Below are positions 1-7,462 of a stretch of DNA of 48,549 nt, in pieces (within the stretch, counting starts at the first letter, position 1; each line of letters begins with the position of its first letter). The notes beneath the pieces are model-generated. The model worked only from the letters and a program-made list of their open reading frames with translations, did no database searches and was not told where the DNA came from. Position numbers and translations under genes: made by a program. This stretch comes from Algoriphagus sp. (GTDB taxonomy: Bacteria; Bacteroidota; Bacteroidia; Cytophagales; Cyclobacteriaceae): the NCBI RefSeq assembly GCF_029254265.1, contig NZ_JAQWXX010000114.1, positions 1 through 48,549 of the forward strand. Reading direction: 5' to 3'.

Positions 1-213
1 TCAAAACCGTTTATTTTGACCTAATTTAGTACCCGTTAAGATCGCAAGAAAGCGATTGTCACTGGCTGTCACTTCTAACTTATTTGGCTACTGGCATCTT
101 TGCGGATATACATATTAAATTTTTATTACTATTATTTAAATCACTTTAATTAATGACTTGTATCATTTCAAGTGACTTTATTTTTAACTCTTTTTATTAC
201 TTATTAAAAAAAA

Positions 214-1329
214 ATGAAAGGTTCTATATATTTAGGTAAATACGCTAAGGTTAAGGTTTTTGTGCATTGGACCTTTTTTATTCTAATAATCTATATTTTA
301 TTTTTAGGCATCTCATTGGGGCAGCAAGCTTCAGCTATTGGATGGCATATTCTTTTTATTCTTTCGGTATTCTTGTGCATTATTTTGCATGAATTTGGTC
401 ATGTGATCACAGGTCAAAAGCTGGGATATAAAACAAAGGATATAATAATTTTACCAATTGGGGGAATATCTCGTTTCGAGAAATTACCAGACAGTCCCAA
501 AGAAGAGTTTTTGATAAGCATATCTGGTCCATTGGTAAACTTGGTGATCGCAATTCTTTTATATATGATTTCACCCTTTAGCTTGTCGAATTTCCCGTCT
601 TTAGACCTTACTGAATTGAATAGGGCCAATTTTCTTTTCCTACTGTTTGAGGTAAATCTGCTCCTAGGCATTTTCAATTTAGTCCCAGCCTTTCCTATGG
701 ATGGAGGCAGAGTTTTCCGGGCCCTTCTTTCTTTATTTATATCTAAGATTAAGGCTACTGAAATTGCCTCTGCCGTCGGGACAGTTTTTGCAATTGGATT
801 TATACTTCTAGGTATATTTTTTAATCCTTTCCTAGTCTTGATTGGCTTGTTTATTATTTTTTCTGCTTCGAATGAATCTTCAGTCGTCAATATCTCGGCT
901 TTATTAGAAGGGCATACGGCTGGAGAATTGGTTATGCGCAAGGTGGTCTTGTTGGACGAAAACGTAACGATTTCGGATGCCTCAAAAGAAATCTTAGATG
1001 GTCAATCCACTAGCTTTGGAATAGTTTCTTCACAAAGGAAGGTGATTGGTACAGTGTCGAGAGAGATTTTAATTGATTCACTTAAAACAAATGATCTTAA
1101 AACACCACTATATAAAATCATGAATCCAATTTCCAATTCGGTTCCATCTCATACTCTTCTAAAAGATCTTATTGCTGATAAAGCATTGGATAAAAATAAC
1201 TTGGTGCCCGTTTCAGAGAATGGAGAAATAATAGGAATGATAAACCTGGAAAATATTTTGGAATTCATTGCTTTTAAAAAAGCCACTCCTGATTGGGAAA
1301 AAATACTAAACCGCGGCAATCCTATCTAA
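214..1329 (+). CDS. Site-2 protease family (M50) intramembrane metalloprotease with C-terminal CBS domains
   Basis: The 371-residue protein is built of hydrophobic segments carrying the two M50 signatures. HEFGH at residues 59-63 supplies two zinc ligands and the catalytic Glu. NLVPAFPMDGGR at about 155-166 supplies the third ligand, Asp163. From about residue 235 the chain is soluble and reads as a pair of CBS motifs, which in this family bind adenine nucleotides and gate the protease. The layout matches the SpoIVFB/Rip3 type of site-2 protease that cleaves membrane-bound regulators inside the inner membrane; the substrate is unknown. The ATG follows an A-rich tract, as is usual in Bacteroidota, and no Shine-Dalgarno sequence is visible. 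The 3' end overlaps the convergent phosphate-transporter gene by 8 bp. The family call is firm; the stress role is inferred from neighbouring genes. Confidence 0.9.
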   Translation: MKGSIYLGKYAKVKVFVHWTFFILIIYILFLGISLGQQASAIGWHILFILSVFLCIILHEFGHVITGQKLGYKTKDIIILPIGGISRFEKLPDSPKEEFLISISGPLVNLVIAILLYMISPFSLSNFPSLDLTELNRANFLFLLFEVNLLLGIFNLVPAFPMDGGRVFRALLSLFISKIKATEIASAVGTVFAIGFILLGIFFNPFLVLIGLFIIFSASNESSVVNISALLEGHTAGELVMRKVVLLDENVTISDASKEILDGQSTSFGIVSSQRKVIGTVSREILIDSLKTNDLKTPLYKIMNPISNSVPSHTLLKDLIADKALDKNNLVPVSENGEIIGMINLENILEFIAFKKATPDWEKILNRGNPI

Positions 1330-2992
1330 ATGGAGGTAAATTTTCAAATTGAGCTGCTTGCGCCGGACTGAGCTTATAATCTTTTAGTGCAAAAATGATT
1401 GCTTTATTGGAAGAATATAGCTCTCTGTTGACATTTAAGACCGTGGCTATTTCTTCTTCCTCTAAATGCTGTCGGTTTGAATGATCATAAACCATTTCCA
1501 ATAATTTATCATGGTTTTTTTGAATGTCTATCATGAGTTTGCTTAGTTCTTCAAAAAATGTTTCGTTAGATTCAGAGTCAAGCATTTGTTTAAATCGGGT
1601 AGTCATTACACGATTAGAATCATTAAAGAATTCGTAAAGAGAGTTTATGGTTTTTTTACCGGATTTACGAAAGTTGGAAAGATCTAATTCAATGTCCTTA
1701 ATATCCTTTGCTGCATATAAAGCATTTCCTGTGGCAGTGATTATTTTCGAAAGTCTTGAAGATTCATCCTCAGTCAATGACTGTTTTTGGAGGTCTCCAT
1801 AGAAATTAATCATTTCACCATGAAGCTTTTTTATTTCGTAATAATCGTCAAAGAAGTTTTCTCTCGGCCCGAAAAACCGCCCATTTCTACGGGGAATTAG
1901 TTCATCGTTATTTTGGAGAAAAGCAGTTCTCCATAATTTTAAAACTTTTGAAAGAAGGTGGTTGGTTTCATTGTTAAGTGCTTCAAGTGCTGTTTCCGGG
2001 ACTTCCACAGTTGTTTCATGTATAAATAATCCCACTCTGTCGTTTGAACTTGTGAATCTGTTATTTAGAAAATCCGCAAATCGGCCAAGGAAGGGGTAGA
2101 ATAAAATAATCCCTAAAAGGTTGAATGCACTGTGAAATATTGCTAAGCCTATGAGTTGATCCTTAATATTTAATATGTCTGTAATAAATAAGATTATAGG
2201 ATGTATCAATAAAAATGAAACTACGCTTGTGACAAGATTAAATAAGAAATGGCCAAGTGCAACCCTTTTTTTGGAAACTGTACCTTGGAGCGCTCCCAAT
2301 AATACAGTGATTGTGGTTCCTAAATTAGCACCAATGACCAAAGCAGCAGCTGCATTAAAATCGATAATACCAACATTCAATGCACTCAAGGTGATCACCA
2401 TTGTTGCTGAGCTGGATTGAACGAGAGCCGTAAAGAAAAATCCTACTAAAAGGAATACAAAAGATCCATAATCCTCAAAAAGACTTAGATCAAAGTTCTC
2501 AGATAAGTAAGTAATGCTGTCTTTCATAAATGAAAGCCCTAGAAACAGGAAAGCCAGACCTAAGGTCAATAGGCCAATATTGAATAGTTGCTGGCGTTTT
2601 GGAAAAAGTACTACCAACAAGCCACCAATGGCGATAAATGGCATGACGAAACCCTCAATATTTAACTTAAAACCAAGTGTAGCCACGAGCCAACCGGTGA
2701 AGGTAGTTCCAAGGTTGGAACCTAGAATGATGCCCAAAGCGCTTTTCATACTAATCACCCCAGCGCCCACAAATGCCAGAAGCATTAATGAAACCACAGA
2801 GCTACTTTGTAAGAGCGCAGTGATCAAAGTTCCTCCCAGAATGGCTTTTAGCTTGTTCTTCGTGTGTTTTTTAAGAAATACTTTGAACCCTCGCCCGGCT
2901 AATTCTTTGACGCCATTCTCCAACTGAGACATTCCAAATAGGAATAGCCCAAGGCCAGCTAAAAATTTCCAAAGGTCAAAGTGTTCCCACAT
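1322..2992 (-). CDS. Na/Pi cotransporter family protein with C-terminal PhoU-like domain
   Basis: This 556-residue inner-membrane protein has the two inverted Na_Pi_cotrans repeats of the NptA/YjbB family, each marked by a QSSS motif (residues 62-65 and 192-195) followed by a Gly-rich helix. After about residue 320 the protein becomes soluble and helical, as in PhoU-like tails. The likely role is sodium-coupled phosphate transport; in YjbB-type relatives the direction is export of excess phosphate, so import cannot be assumed. It converges on the site-2 protease gene with an 8-bp overlap of coding ends, leaving no room for a terminator between them. Family confidence is high; transport direction is unresolved. 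Confidence 0.9.
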   Translation of the reverse strand: MWEHFDLWKFLAGLGLFLFGMSQLENGVKELAGRGFKVFLKKHTKNKLKAILGGTLITALLQSSSVVSLMLLAFVGAGVISMKSALGIILGSNLGTTFTGWLVATLGFKLNIEGFVMPFIAIGGLLVVLFPKRQQLFNIGLLTLGLAFLFLGLSFMKDSITYLSENFDLSLFEDYGSFVFLLVGFFFTALVQSSSATMVITLSALNVGIIDFNAAAALVIGANLGTTITVLLGALQGTVSKKRVALGHFLFNLVTSVVSFLLIHPIILFITDILNIKDQLIGLAIFHSAFNLLGIILFYPFLGRFADFLNNRFTSSNDRVGLFIHETTVEVPETALEALNNETNHLLSKVLKLWRTAFLQNNDELIPRRNGRFFGPRENFFDDYYEIKKLHGEMINFYGDLQKQSLTEDESSRLSKIITATGNALYAAKDIKDIELDLSNFRKSGKKTINSLYEFFNDSNRVMTTRFKQMLDSESNETFFEELSKLMIDIQKNHDKLLEMVYDHSNRQHLEEEEIATVLNVNRELYSSNKAIIFALKDYKLSPAQAAQFENLPPFR

Positions 2993-3000
2993 GTCTATTG

Positions 3001-3377
3001 ACTCTAATTAAAGTAGAACGATTTAAGAGGATTCTTAATTTTCAAGAAGAAAATTAAAAGTTAAAATTAAAGATTTTGTAATCCAATAATAAAAACTCAT
3101 TAGTTGTATGGGTGAGAATAACTTAGAATTAGATTTGGAAGAATAGCTGGTTGAATTCGTGGTTTGATTTTTTAAATCAAGATTCAATTACAAAAGAGCT
3201 CCGGTAAGCAATAAACTTTCAGTACAAATGGAAGTGATTCCGATGAAACTTTTGCTTTATTAAACTCAATTTCTCTATCTAATAATTAAATGAAGGTGAT
3301 GATTGTCATTTAGGAAGATGAGGGGCCTCATTTCTGACGAATTAGATTCTACTTAAATTGGTCGAAACCTAATCTAA
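3001..3377. other. Intergenic region with short dyad
   Basis: These 377 bp separate the divergent phosphate-transporter and DinD-like genes and contain no convincing ORF. The only structure noticed is ATGAGG-GG-CCTCAT at 3318-3331, a 6-bp inverted repeat about 50 bp before the + strand start. It could be an operator or chance. No clear TAnnTTTG box was found for either gene, so their promoters remain unassigned. Confidence 0.4.
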
Positions 3378-3740
3378 ATGCAGAACTCATTGATTGTTTA
3401 TGGTCTGGAAAATATTTTCAAACGAGAAGACATGTTTGATAATATTGAAAATGAAGCGGCCCTTAATTATTACGCCTCAGATATCTTTTTGGAGTTTGGG
3501 TTTACTAGTTTTTTGGATTTTCAAGAAGCCCTTCAAAAGGCTTTCACAATTTTGAATAGTGCGAAAATTCCAGTAAAAAATCACATGAGGATCATTTTTA
3601 GAGATCAAAATCATCAGATCTATCAAGATTGGAAATTATCGTCTCTAGCATGTCATCTACTTAAAATCAACGGAGCATTGGATAATCACAATGTGGTAGA
3701 ATATCAAATTAAAATGCATTCATACTTTCATCACAAATAA
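3378..3740 (+). CDS. Small DinD-like (BRO/antirepressor-related) protein
   Basis: This 120-residue protein has no signal peptide or membrane segment. Residues about 45-115 can be aligned by eye with DNA-damage-inducible protein D. The stretch FLDFQEALQKAF...NHM corresponds to the DinD pattern W.NF...I.KA...HF. The stretch DWKLSSLACHLLKING corresponds to DinD's D-Y/W-KLSRYACYLIAQNG. DinD is normally about 270-280 residues, so this is a minimal, single-domain version rather than an obvious truncation, since it begins with a normal ATG and stops cleanly. It lies 26 bp before a universal stress protein gene and is probably co-transcribed with it. The function is unknown; the similarity was recalled from memory and has not been searched. 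Confidence 0.5.
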   Translation: MQNSLIVYGLENIFKREDMFDNIENEAALNYYASDIFLEFGFTSFLDFQEALQKAFTILNSAKIPVKNHMRIIFRDQNHQIYQDWKLSSLACHLLKINGALDNHNVVEYQIKMHSYFHHK

Positions 3741-3766
3741 TTATATGCCGGTTTAATTATTAACAT

Positions 3767-4603
3767 ATGACAACTAAAACAATCCTAGTACCAATAGATT
3801 TTGAAAAACCTTCCTTAAAGGGGTTAGAGCTTGCGGCTATGCTGGCCCAAAAGATTAATGCTAGAATTTTTATTATGCATGCACTTCAGACTCAAGGGAC
3901 ATTGCCTAATTCTAGTACTTCTACGGATTCAGAGGATCTGATTAAAAAAGCAGAAAAAAATGCGTATGATGAATTTGAACTTTTGAAAAAATCAATGAAT
4001 TTACTTCATGAAGTGGAGCATACTTTTGTAGTTCTTCATGCTATTGCTCAAGAGGGAATTATTTCCATGACCAACAGGCAGACTATTGATCTAATTGTAA
4101 TGGGAACGAAAGCTTCAAATAGATTAAAAGGGATTTTAATAGGAATTAATACCTTTTCGATTACCAAAAATGTCAAGTGTCCTGTTTTAGCTGTTCCTGA
4201 AGGAGCAGATACAAAGAGACATTTCAAAAATATTGGGTTGGCTGGTGACTATAAAGAAACCGCCTCTAAGAATGCTTTTGAAATACTGCTAAATATTGCA
4301 ACTGCATTTAATTCACATATCCATGTTGTGCACATGAGTGAAATCCCATCATTTAATCCGAGTGAAACAGCAGAGGCGAAAAAATTAGACAGATATTTTC
4401 ATGGACTGAATCATCGGTTCTTATTGAAGCTTAACAAGGATTTGGATGAAGGTCTAAACGAATTTATAGGAGAAAATGAGATAGATTTACTGACTCTTGT
4501 TAATAAAAGAAAGAATAGCTTGGATCATATTTTCCAGTCAAATAGTATTGAAAAAAGAACAAACCTGGCTAAAGTCCCATTTTTGATTCTAAATACTAAA
4601 TGA
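3767..4603 (+). CDS. Universal stress protein with two tandem UspA domains
   Basis: The 278-residue cytosolic protein starts with the classic Usp strand TILVPIDFEKPS. It ends its first domain with IDLIVMGTKAS...GINT and then CPVLAVP near residue 140. A second, more divergent Usp unit follows and ends in VPFLILNTK. The first-domain loop only partly fits the ATP-binding G-2x-G-9x-G(S/T) signature, so nucleotide binding is uncertain. Tandem-domain Usp proteins act in persistence, hypoxia or membrane-stress responses. It sits 26 bp after the DinD-like gene and 76 bp before a TerB-like gene that has its own promoter box, which suggests a small stress locus. Confidence 0.9.
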   Translation: MTTKTILVPIDFEKPSLKGLELAAMLAQKINARIFIMHALQTQGTLPNSSTSTDSEDLIKKAEKNAYDEFELLKKSMNLLHEVEHTFVVLHAIAQEGIISMTNRQTIDLIVMGTKASNRLKGILIGINTFSITKNVKCPVLAVPEGADTKRHFKNIGLAGDYKETASKNAFEILLNIATAFNSHIHVVHMSEIPSFNPSETAEAKKLDRYFHGLNHRFLLKLNKDLDEGLNEFIGENEIDLLTLVNKRKNSLDHIFQSNSIEKRTNLAKVPFLILNTK

Positions 4604-4653
4604 AAATTTAAAATGTGAATAGCTACGTGAAAATAAGTTCGTCGCTGGGTTTA

Positions 4654-4661
4654 TACTTTTG
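4654..4661 (+). promoter_or_regulatory. Bacteroidota -7 promoter box for the TerB-like gene
   Basis: TACTTTTG matches the TAnnTTTG consensus exactly. It would place transcription start near 4667, about 13 nt before the ATG at 4680. That rules out an upstream in-frame TTG at 4659, which lies inside the box. No clear -33 element was seen. Confidence 0.5.
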
Positions 4662-4679
4662 AAAATCAAATGTTTTCTA

Positions 4680-5069
4680 ATGGAGAAAATTCTTAAAAAA
4701 GATGAATTTTATTTCTGTTTAGCTCATCTTTACTATGCAGTAACAGTAGTTGATAAGCGGATAGAAGTTGAAGAAAAGAAGAGAATAAAGGATCTTGTAG
4801 AACAGTATTGGAGCATTGATTTTGATCATCTAAATGGCAAGGATATTATTTTTTCAACTTTAAAAAGATTGTTTAATGAAAAGCCAAAATCAGAGGAAGC
4901 TTACACTGTTTTTTGTGACTTCTTTAATGAAAACGAAGCTCTTTTTACTGATAAACTTAAACGTGATATCTTGGATACATCAGACAAAATAGCACAATTC
5001 TTCTCTGGAAGGAATAAGTCAGAAAGTGTATTGATAAGCAGACTTTATTTTTTATTTAAAGAAAAGTGA
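4680..5069 (+). CDS. TerB-like (tellurite-resistance TerB fold) protein
   Basis: The 129-residue all-helical protein begins EKILKKDEFYFCLAHLYYAVTVVDKRIEVEEKKRI. This resembles the TerB-like pattern of a hydrophobic helix, a short acidic D-x-x-I-x-x-E-E turn, and a second helix. TerB-like proteins bind divalent metal through such acidic positions and occur in envelope-stress and phage-defence settings. ATG 4680 was chosen over a TTG seven codons earlier because a promoter box covers that TTG. There are no membrane segments. It follows the universal stress protein gene and converges on rlmD about 60 bp away. The fold assignment is tentative. Confidence 0.5.
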   Translation: MEKILKKDEFYFCLAHLYYAVTVVDKRIEVEEKKRIKDLVEQYWSIDFDHLNGKDIIFSTLKRLFNEKPKSEEAYTVFCDFFNENEALFTDKLKRDILDTSDKIAQFFSGRNKSESVLISRLYFLFKEK

Positions 5070-5129
5070 TGAGCGTTTTTTCAAAAACTTAAGTTTAAAT
5101 AAGCCCTGACCATTTCTCTGATGAAGATT

Positions 5130-6527
5130 TTAATGAGCTTTTCTACTCAAAAGAATCACATTTTCCACATGGTAAGTCTGCGGAAACATATCGACCGGTT
5201 GGATTTTTACTACATCGTACTTCTCAGCCAATAAAGCCACGTCCCTTGCTTGAGTTGCAGGATTACAGGAAACATAAACAATCCTTGGGGCTTCGAGACG
5301 AAGTAGCATCTCGACAACTTTCTCATCCATTCCTGCACGCGGTGGATCTGTAATAATGAGATCTGGCTTAGCATGGTTTGCGATAAACTCTTCATTGAGT
5401 ATATCCTTCATATCCCCTGCATAAAACAAGGTGTTCTCTATTCCATTCAATTTCGAATTTAGTTTGGCGTCTTCAATTGCCGCTTCCACATATTCGATTC
5501 CGATGACTTGTTTTGCTTTTTTAGCCACAAAATTTGCAATCGTCCCAGTTCCGGTATACAAGTCATAGACCACTTCGTCTCCTTTTAAATCGGCGAATTC
5601 ACGAGCTACTTTGTATAATTCGTAAGCTTGTTCTGAATTGGTTTGGTAGAAAGATTTTGGGCTGATTCTGAATTTCAAACCCTCCATTTCTTCTTCGATG
5701 AAGTCTTTTCCAGCAAAGGTCACCAACTCCAAATCATGAAACGTCTCATTCCCCTTTAGATTGATAACATAAATTAATGAAGTGATTTCAGGGAATTTCT
5801 GATTCAAAAACTCCATTATAACCTTGATTGACTCTGGGTCATTTTCTCCAAACTGAACAATCACCATACTTTCACCCGTGCTGGTAGTCCGGATGATGAG
5901 GTTTCGCAACAAGCCAACTTGACTTCGGATATCGTAAAAAGTAATCTGGTTTTCAAGGGCAAATGCTCTCAGTTTATTTCTAACTTCATTAGAAATATTC
6001 CCTTGCAGATAGCAATGCTCGATATCAATGATTTTATCAAACATTTTAGGTATATGAAAGCCAAGTGCATTTCGATCGAATTCCTCTCCAGACCTGATTT
6101 GGTCAATGGTTAGCCATTTCTTATTAGAAAAAGTGAAGTCGAGTTTATTACGATAGTACTTGGTTTTTTCTGAACCGAGTGTTGGCATTACTTCTGGAAT
6201 AGGCACTTTGGCAATTCGCTGAAACTGATCCAATACCTGCTGTCGCTTGTAGTTTTTCTGAAGGTCATAATTGATATGTTGCCATTTACATCCACCGCAA
6301 GTTCCAAAATGTGCGCAAAAAGGTTCGATACGTTCGGCAGAGTATTCGTGAAATTTCACAGGCTCGCCCTCCATAAAGGAGCTTTTGCCTTTTGTGATTC
6401 GTACATCTACTACATCTCCCGGAGCTACTCCGGTGACAAAAACCACCTTTTCATCATGGTAACCCAAGCATTTCCCCTCTGATGCAATCTTTTCAATTCG
6501 AAGATTGGTGATGAGCTTATTTTTCAT
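5130..6527 (-). CDS. rlmD: 23S rRNA (uracil-1939-C5)-methyltransferase, RlmD/RumA family
   Basis: An N-terminal TRAM domain (about residues 1-60) binds RNA. It is followed by a Fe-S cysteine cluster FCAHFGTCGGC (Cys71, Cys77, Cys80). The C-terminal Rossmann methyltransferase domain carries DLYTGTGTIANF for SAM binding and DPPRAG. The catalytic Cys lies in VSCNPAT. The enzyme makes 5-methyluridine in 23S rRNA; RlmCD-type relatives methylate two sites, so the exact target uridine is inferred. The reading frame is open up to 6590, but a TATTTTTG box at 6545-6552 lies inside that extension. The start is therefore taken as ATG at 6527; ATG at 6539, almost at +1, is the alternative. Confidence 0.9.
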   Translation of the reverse strand: MKNKLITNLRIEKIASEGKCLGYHDEKVVFVTGVAPGDVVDVRITKGKSSFMEGEPVKFHEYSAERIEPFCAHFGTCGGCKWQHINYDLQKNYKRQQVLDQFQRIAKVPIPEVMPTLGSEKTKYYRNKLDFTFSNKKWLTIDQIRSGEEFDRNALGFHIPKMFDKIIDIEHCYLQGNISNEVRNKLRAFALENQITFYDIRSQVGLLRNLIIRTTSTGESMVIVQFGENDPESIKVIMEFLNQKFPEITSLIYVINLKGNETFHDLELVTFAGKDFIEEEMEGLKFRISPKSFYQTNSEQAYELYKVAREFADLKGDEVVYDLYTGTGTIANFVAKKAKQVIGIEYVEAAIEDAKLNSKLNGIENTLFYAGDMKDILNEEFIANHAKPDLIITDPPRAGMDEKVVEMLLRLEAPRIVYVSCNPATQARDVALLAEKYDVVKIQPVDMFPQTYHVENVILLSRKAH

Positions 6528-6544
6528 TTTTCGCGACATGGCCG

Positions 6545-6552
6545 CAAAAATA
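6545..6552 (-). promoter_or_regulatory. -7 promoter box for rlmD
   Basis: On the minus strand this reads TATTTTTG, an exact TAnnTTTG match. The predicted transcription start is near 6539, giving a leader of about 12 nt to ATG 6527, or none if ATG 6539 is used. Confidence 0.5.
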
Positions 6553-6624
6553 GGGAAAAATGCCATAATCGTTTTTTGAGATTTGTTCAAACATATTTTA
6601 ATCTTCAGTTTTTTATCATTTCCT

Positions 6625-6632
6625 TATCTTTG
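6625..6632 (+). promoter_or_regulatory. -7 promoter box for the SDR-helicase operon
   Basis: TATCTTTG matches TAnnTTTG exactly and ends 8 nt before the ATG at 6641. Transcription would begin only a few nucleotides before the start codon, so the mRNA is near-leaderless. It is divergent from the rlmD box about 75 bp away. Confidence 0.5.
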
Positions 6633-6640
6633 AACTCTCA

Positions 6641-7462
6641 ATGAAAAAGCAGGATTTAAAAGATAAAGTTGTCATCATCACAGGAGCTACTTCAGGTATT
6701 GGCGAAGCTTGCGCTCAAGTTTTTGGGAGGGCAGGAGCTAAAATCGTAATCACTGGCAGAAATTCTGATAAACTGGAGATCAGTCGTAAAAAGCTGGCTG
6801 CTGATAATATTGAAGTACTTGCCATTTTGGCAAATGCAGATTCTGAATCGGATAACCAAAAGATCCCTGAACTCACCTTAGCCAGATTTGGACGAATAGA
6901 TATCCTGATCAATAATGCAGGGATTTCGATGCGTGCGCTTTTTCAAGAGTTGGACTTGAAGGTGTTTAAGCAGGTAATGGATACCAATTTTTATGGGACG
7001 GTCTACGCAACTAAATATTGCCTGCCGGAAATCTTGAAAAGCAAAGGTTCGATTATTGGGATTTCTTCCATCAATGGCTATCGAGGGACGCCAGCCCGTA
7101 CTGCCTATACAGCCAGCAAATATGCCATGAATGGTTTCTTTGAGTCCTTGCGTACAGAAGTAATGAACCAAGGTGTACATATTTTGGTGGCCAGTCCCGG
7201 CTTCACTGCTTCGAATATTAGAAATGGAGCACTAACTGCAGAAGGAAAATCCCAAGGAGAATCTCCTCGTGATGAATCTAAAATGATGAGCTCAGAGGAA
7301 GTAGCCGAGGCGATTTTATTAGCAACCTTGAAAAGAAAGCGGGATTTGGTCCTAACTACACAAGGAAAACTTGCTGTTTTTCTAAACAAATGGATTCCAT
7401 CTATCATGGATGGTCTCGTTTATAAAGAGATGGCTAAAGAACCTGATTCGCCTTTGAAATAA
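6641..7462 (+). CDS. SDR family oxidoreductase
   Basis: This is a classical short-chain dehydrogenase/reductase of 273 residues. The cofactor loop is GATSGIG (residues 15-21), the structural motif is NNAG at about 91-94, and the catalytic residues are Ser143, Tyr156 and Lys160 in YTASK. The Arg40 region after the second strand (ITGRN) favours NADP(H). The shape resembles DltE/YqjQ-type reductases of unknown substrate. The C-terminal tail after residue 235 is slightly hydrophobic and may touch the membrane. The stop codon is immediately followed by the ATG of the large helicase, so the two are very probably translationally coupled. Confidence 0.9.
   Translation: MKKQDLKDKVVIITGATSGIGEACAQVFGRAGAKIVITGRNSDKLEISRKKLAADNIEVLAILANADSESDNQKIPELTLARFGRIDILINNAGISMRALFQELDLKVFKQVMDTNFYGTVYATKYCLPEILKSKGSIIGISSINGYRGTPARTAYTASKYAMNGFFESLRTEVMNQGVHILVASPGFTASNIRNGALTAEGKSQGESPRDESKMMSSEEVAEAILLATLKRKRDLVLTTQGKLAVFLNKWIPSIMDGLVYKEMAKEPDSPLK

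Noticed and set aside
1..213. Possible tail of a gene entering from the left edge
   Set aside because: All three + frames stop within the first 30 bp and the minus frames give only very short ORFs. Nothing supportable was seen.
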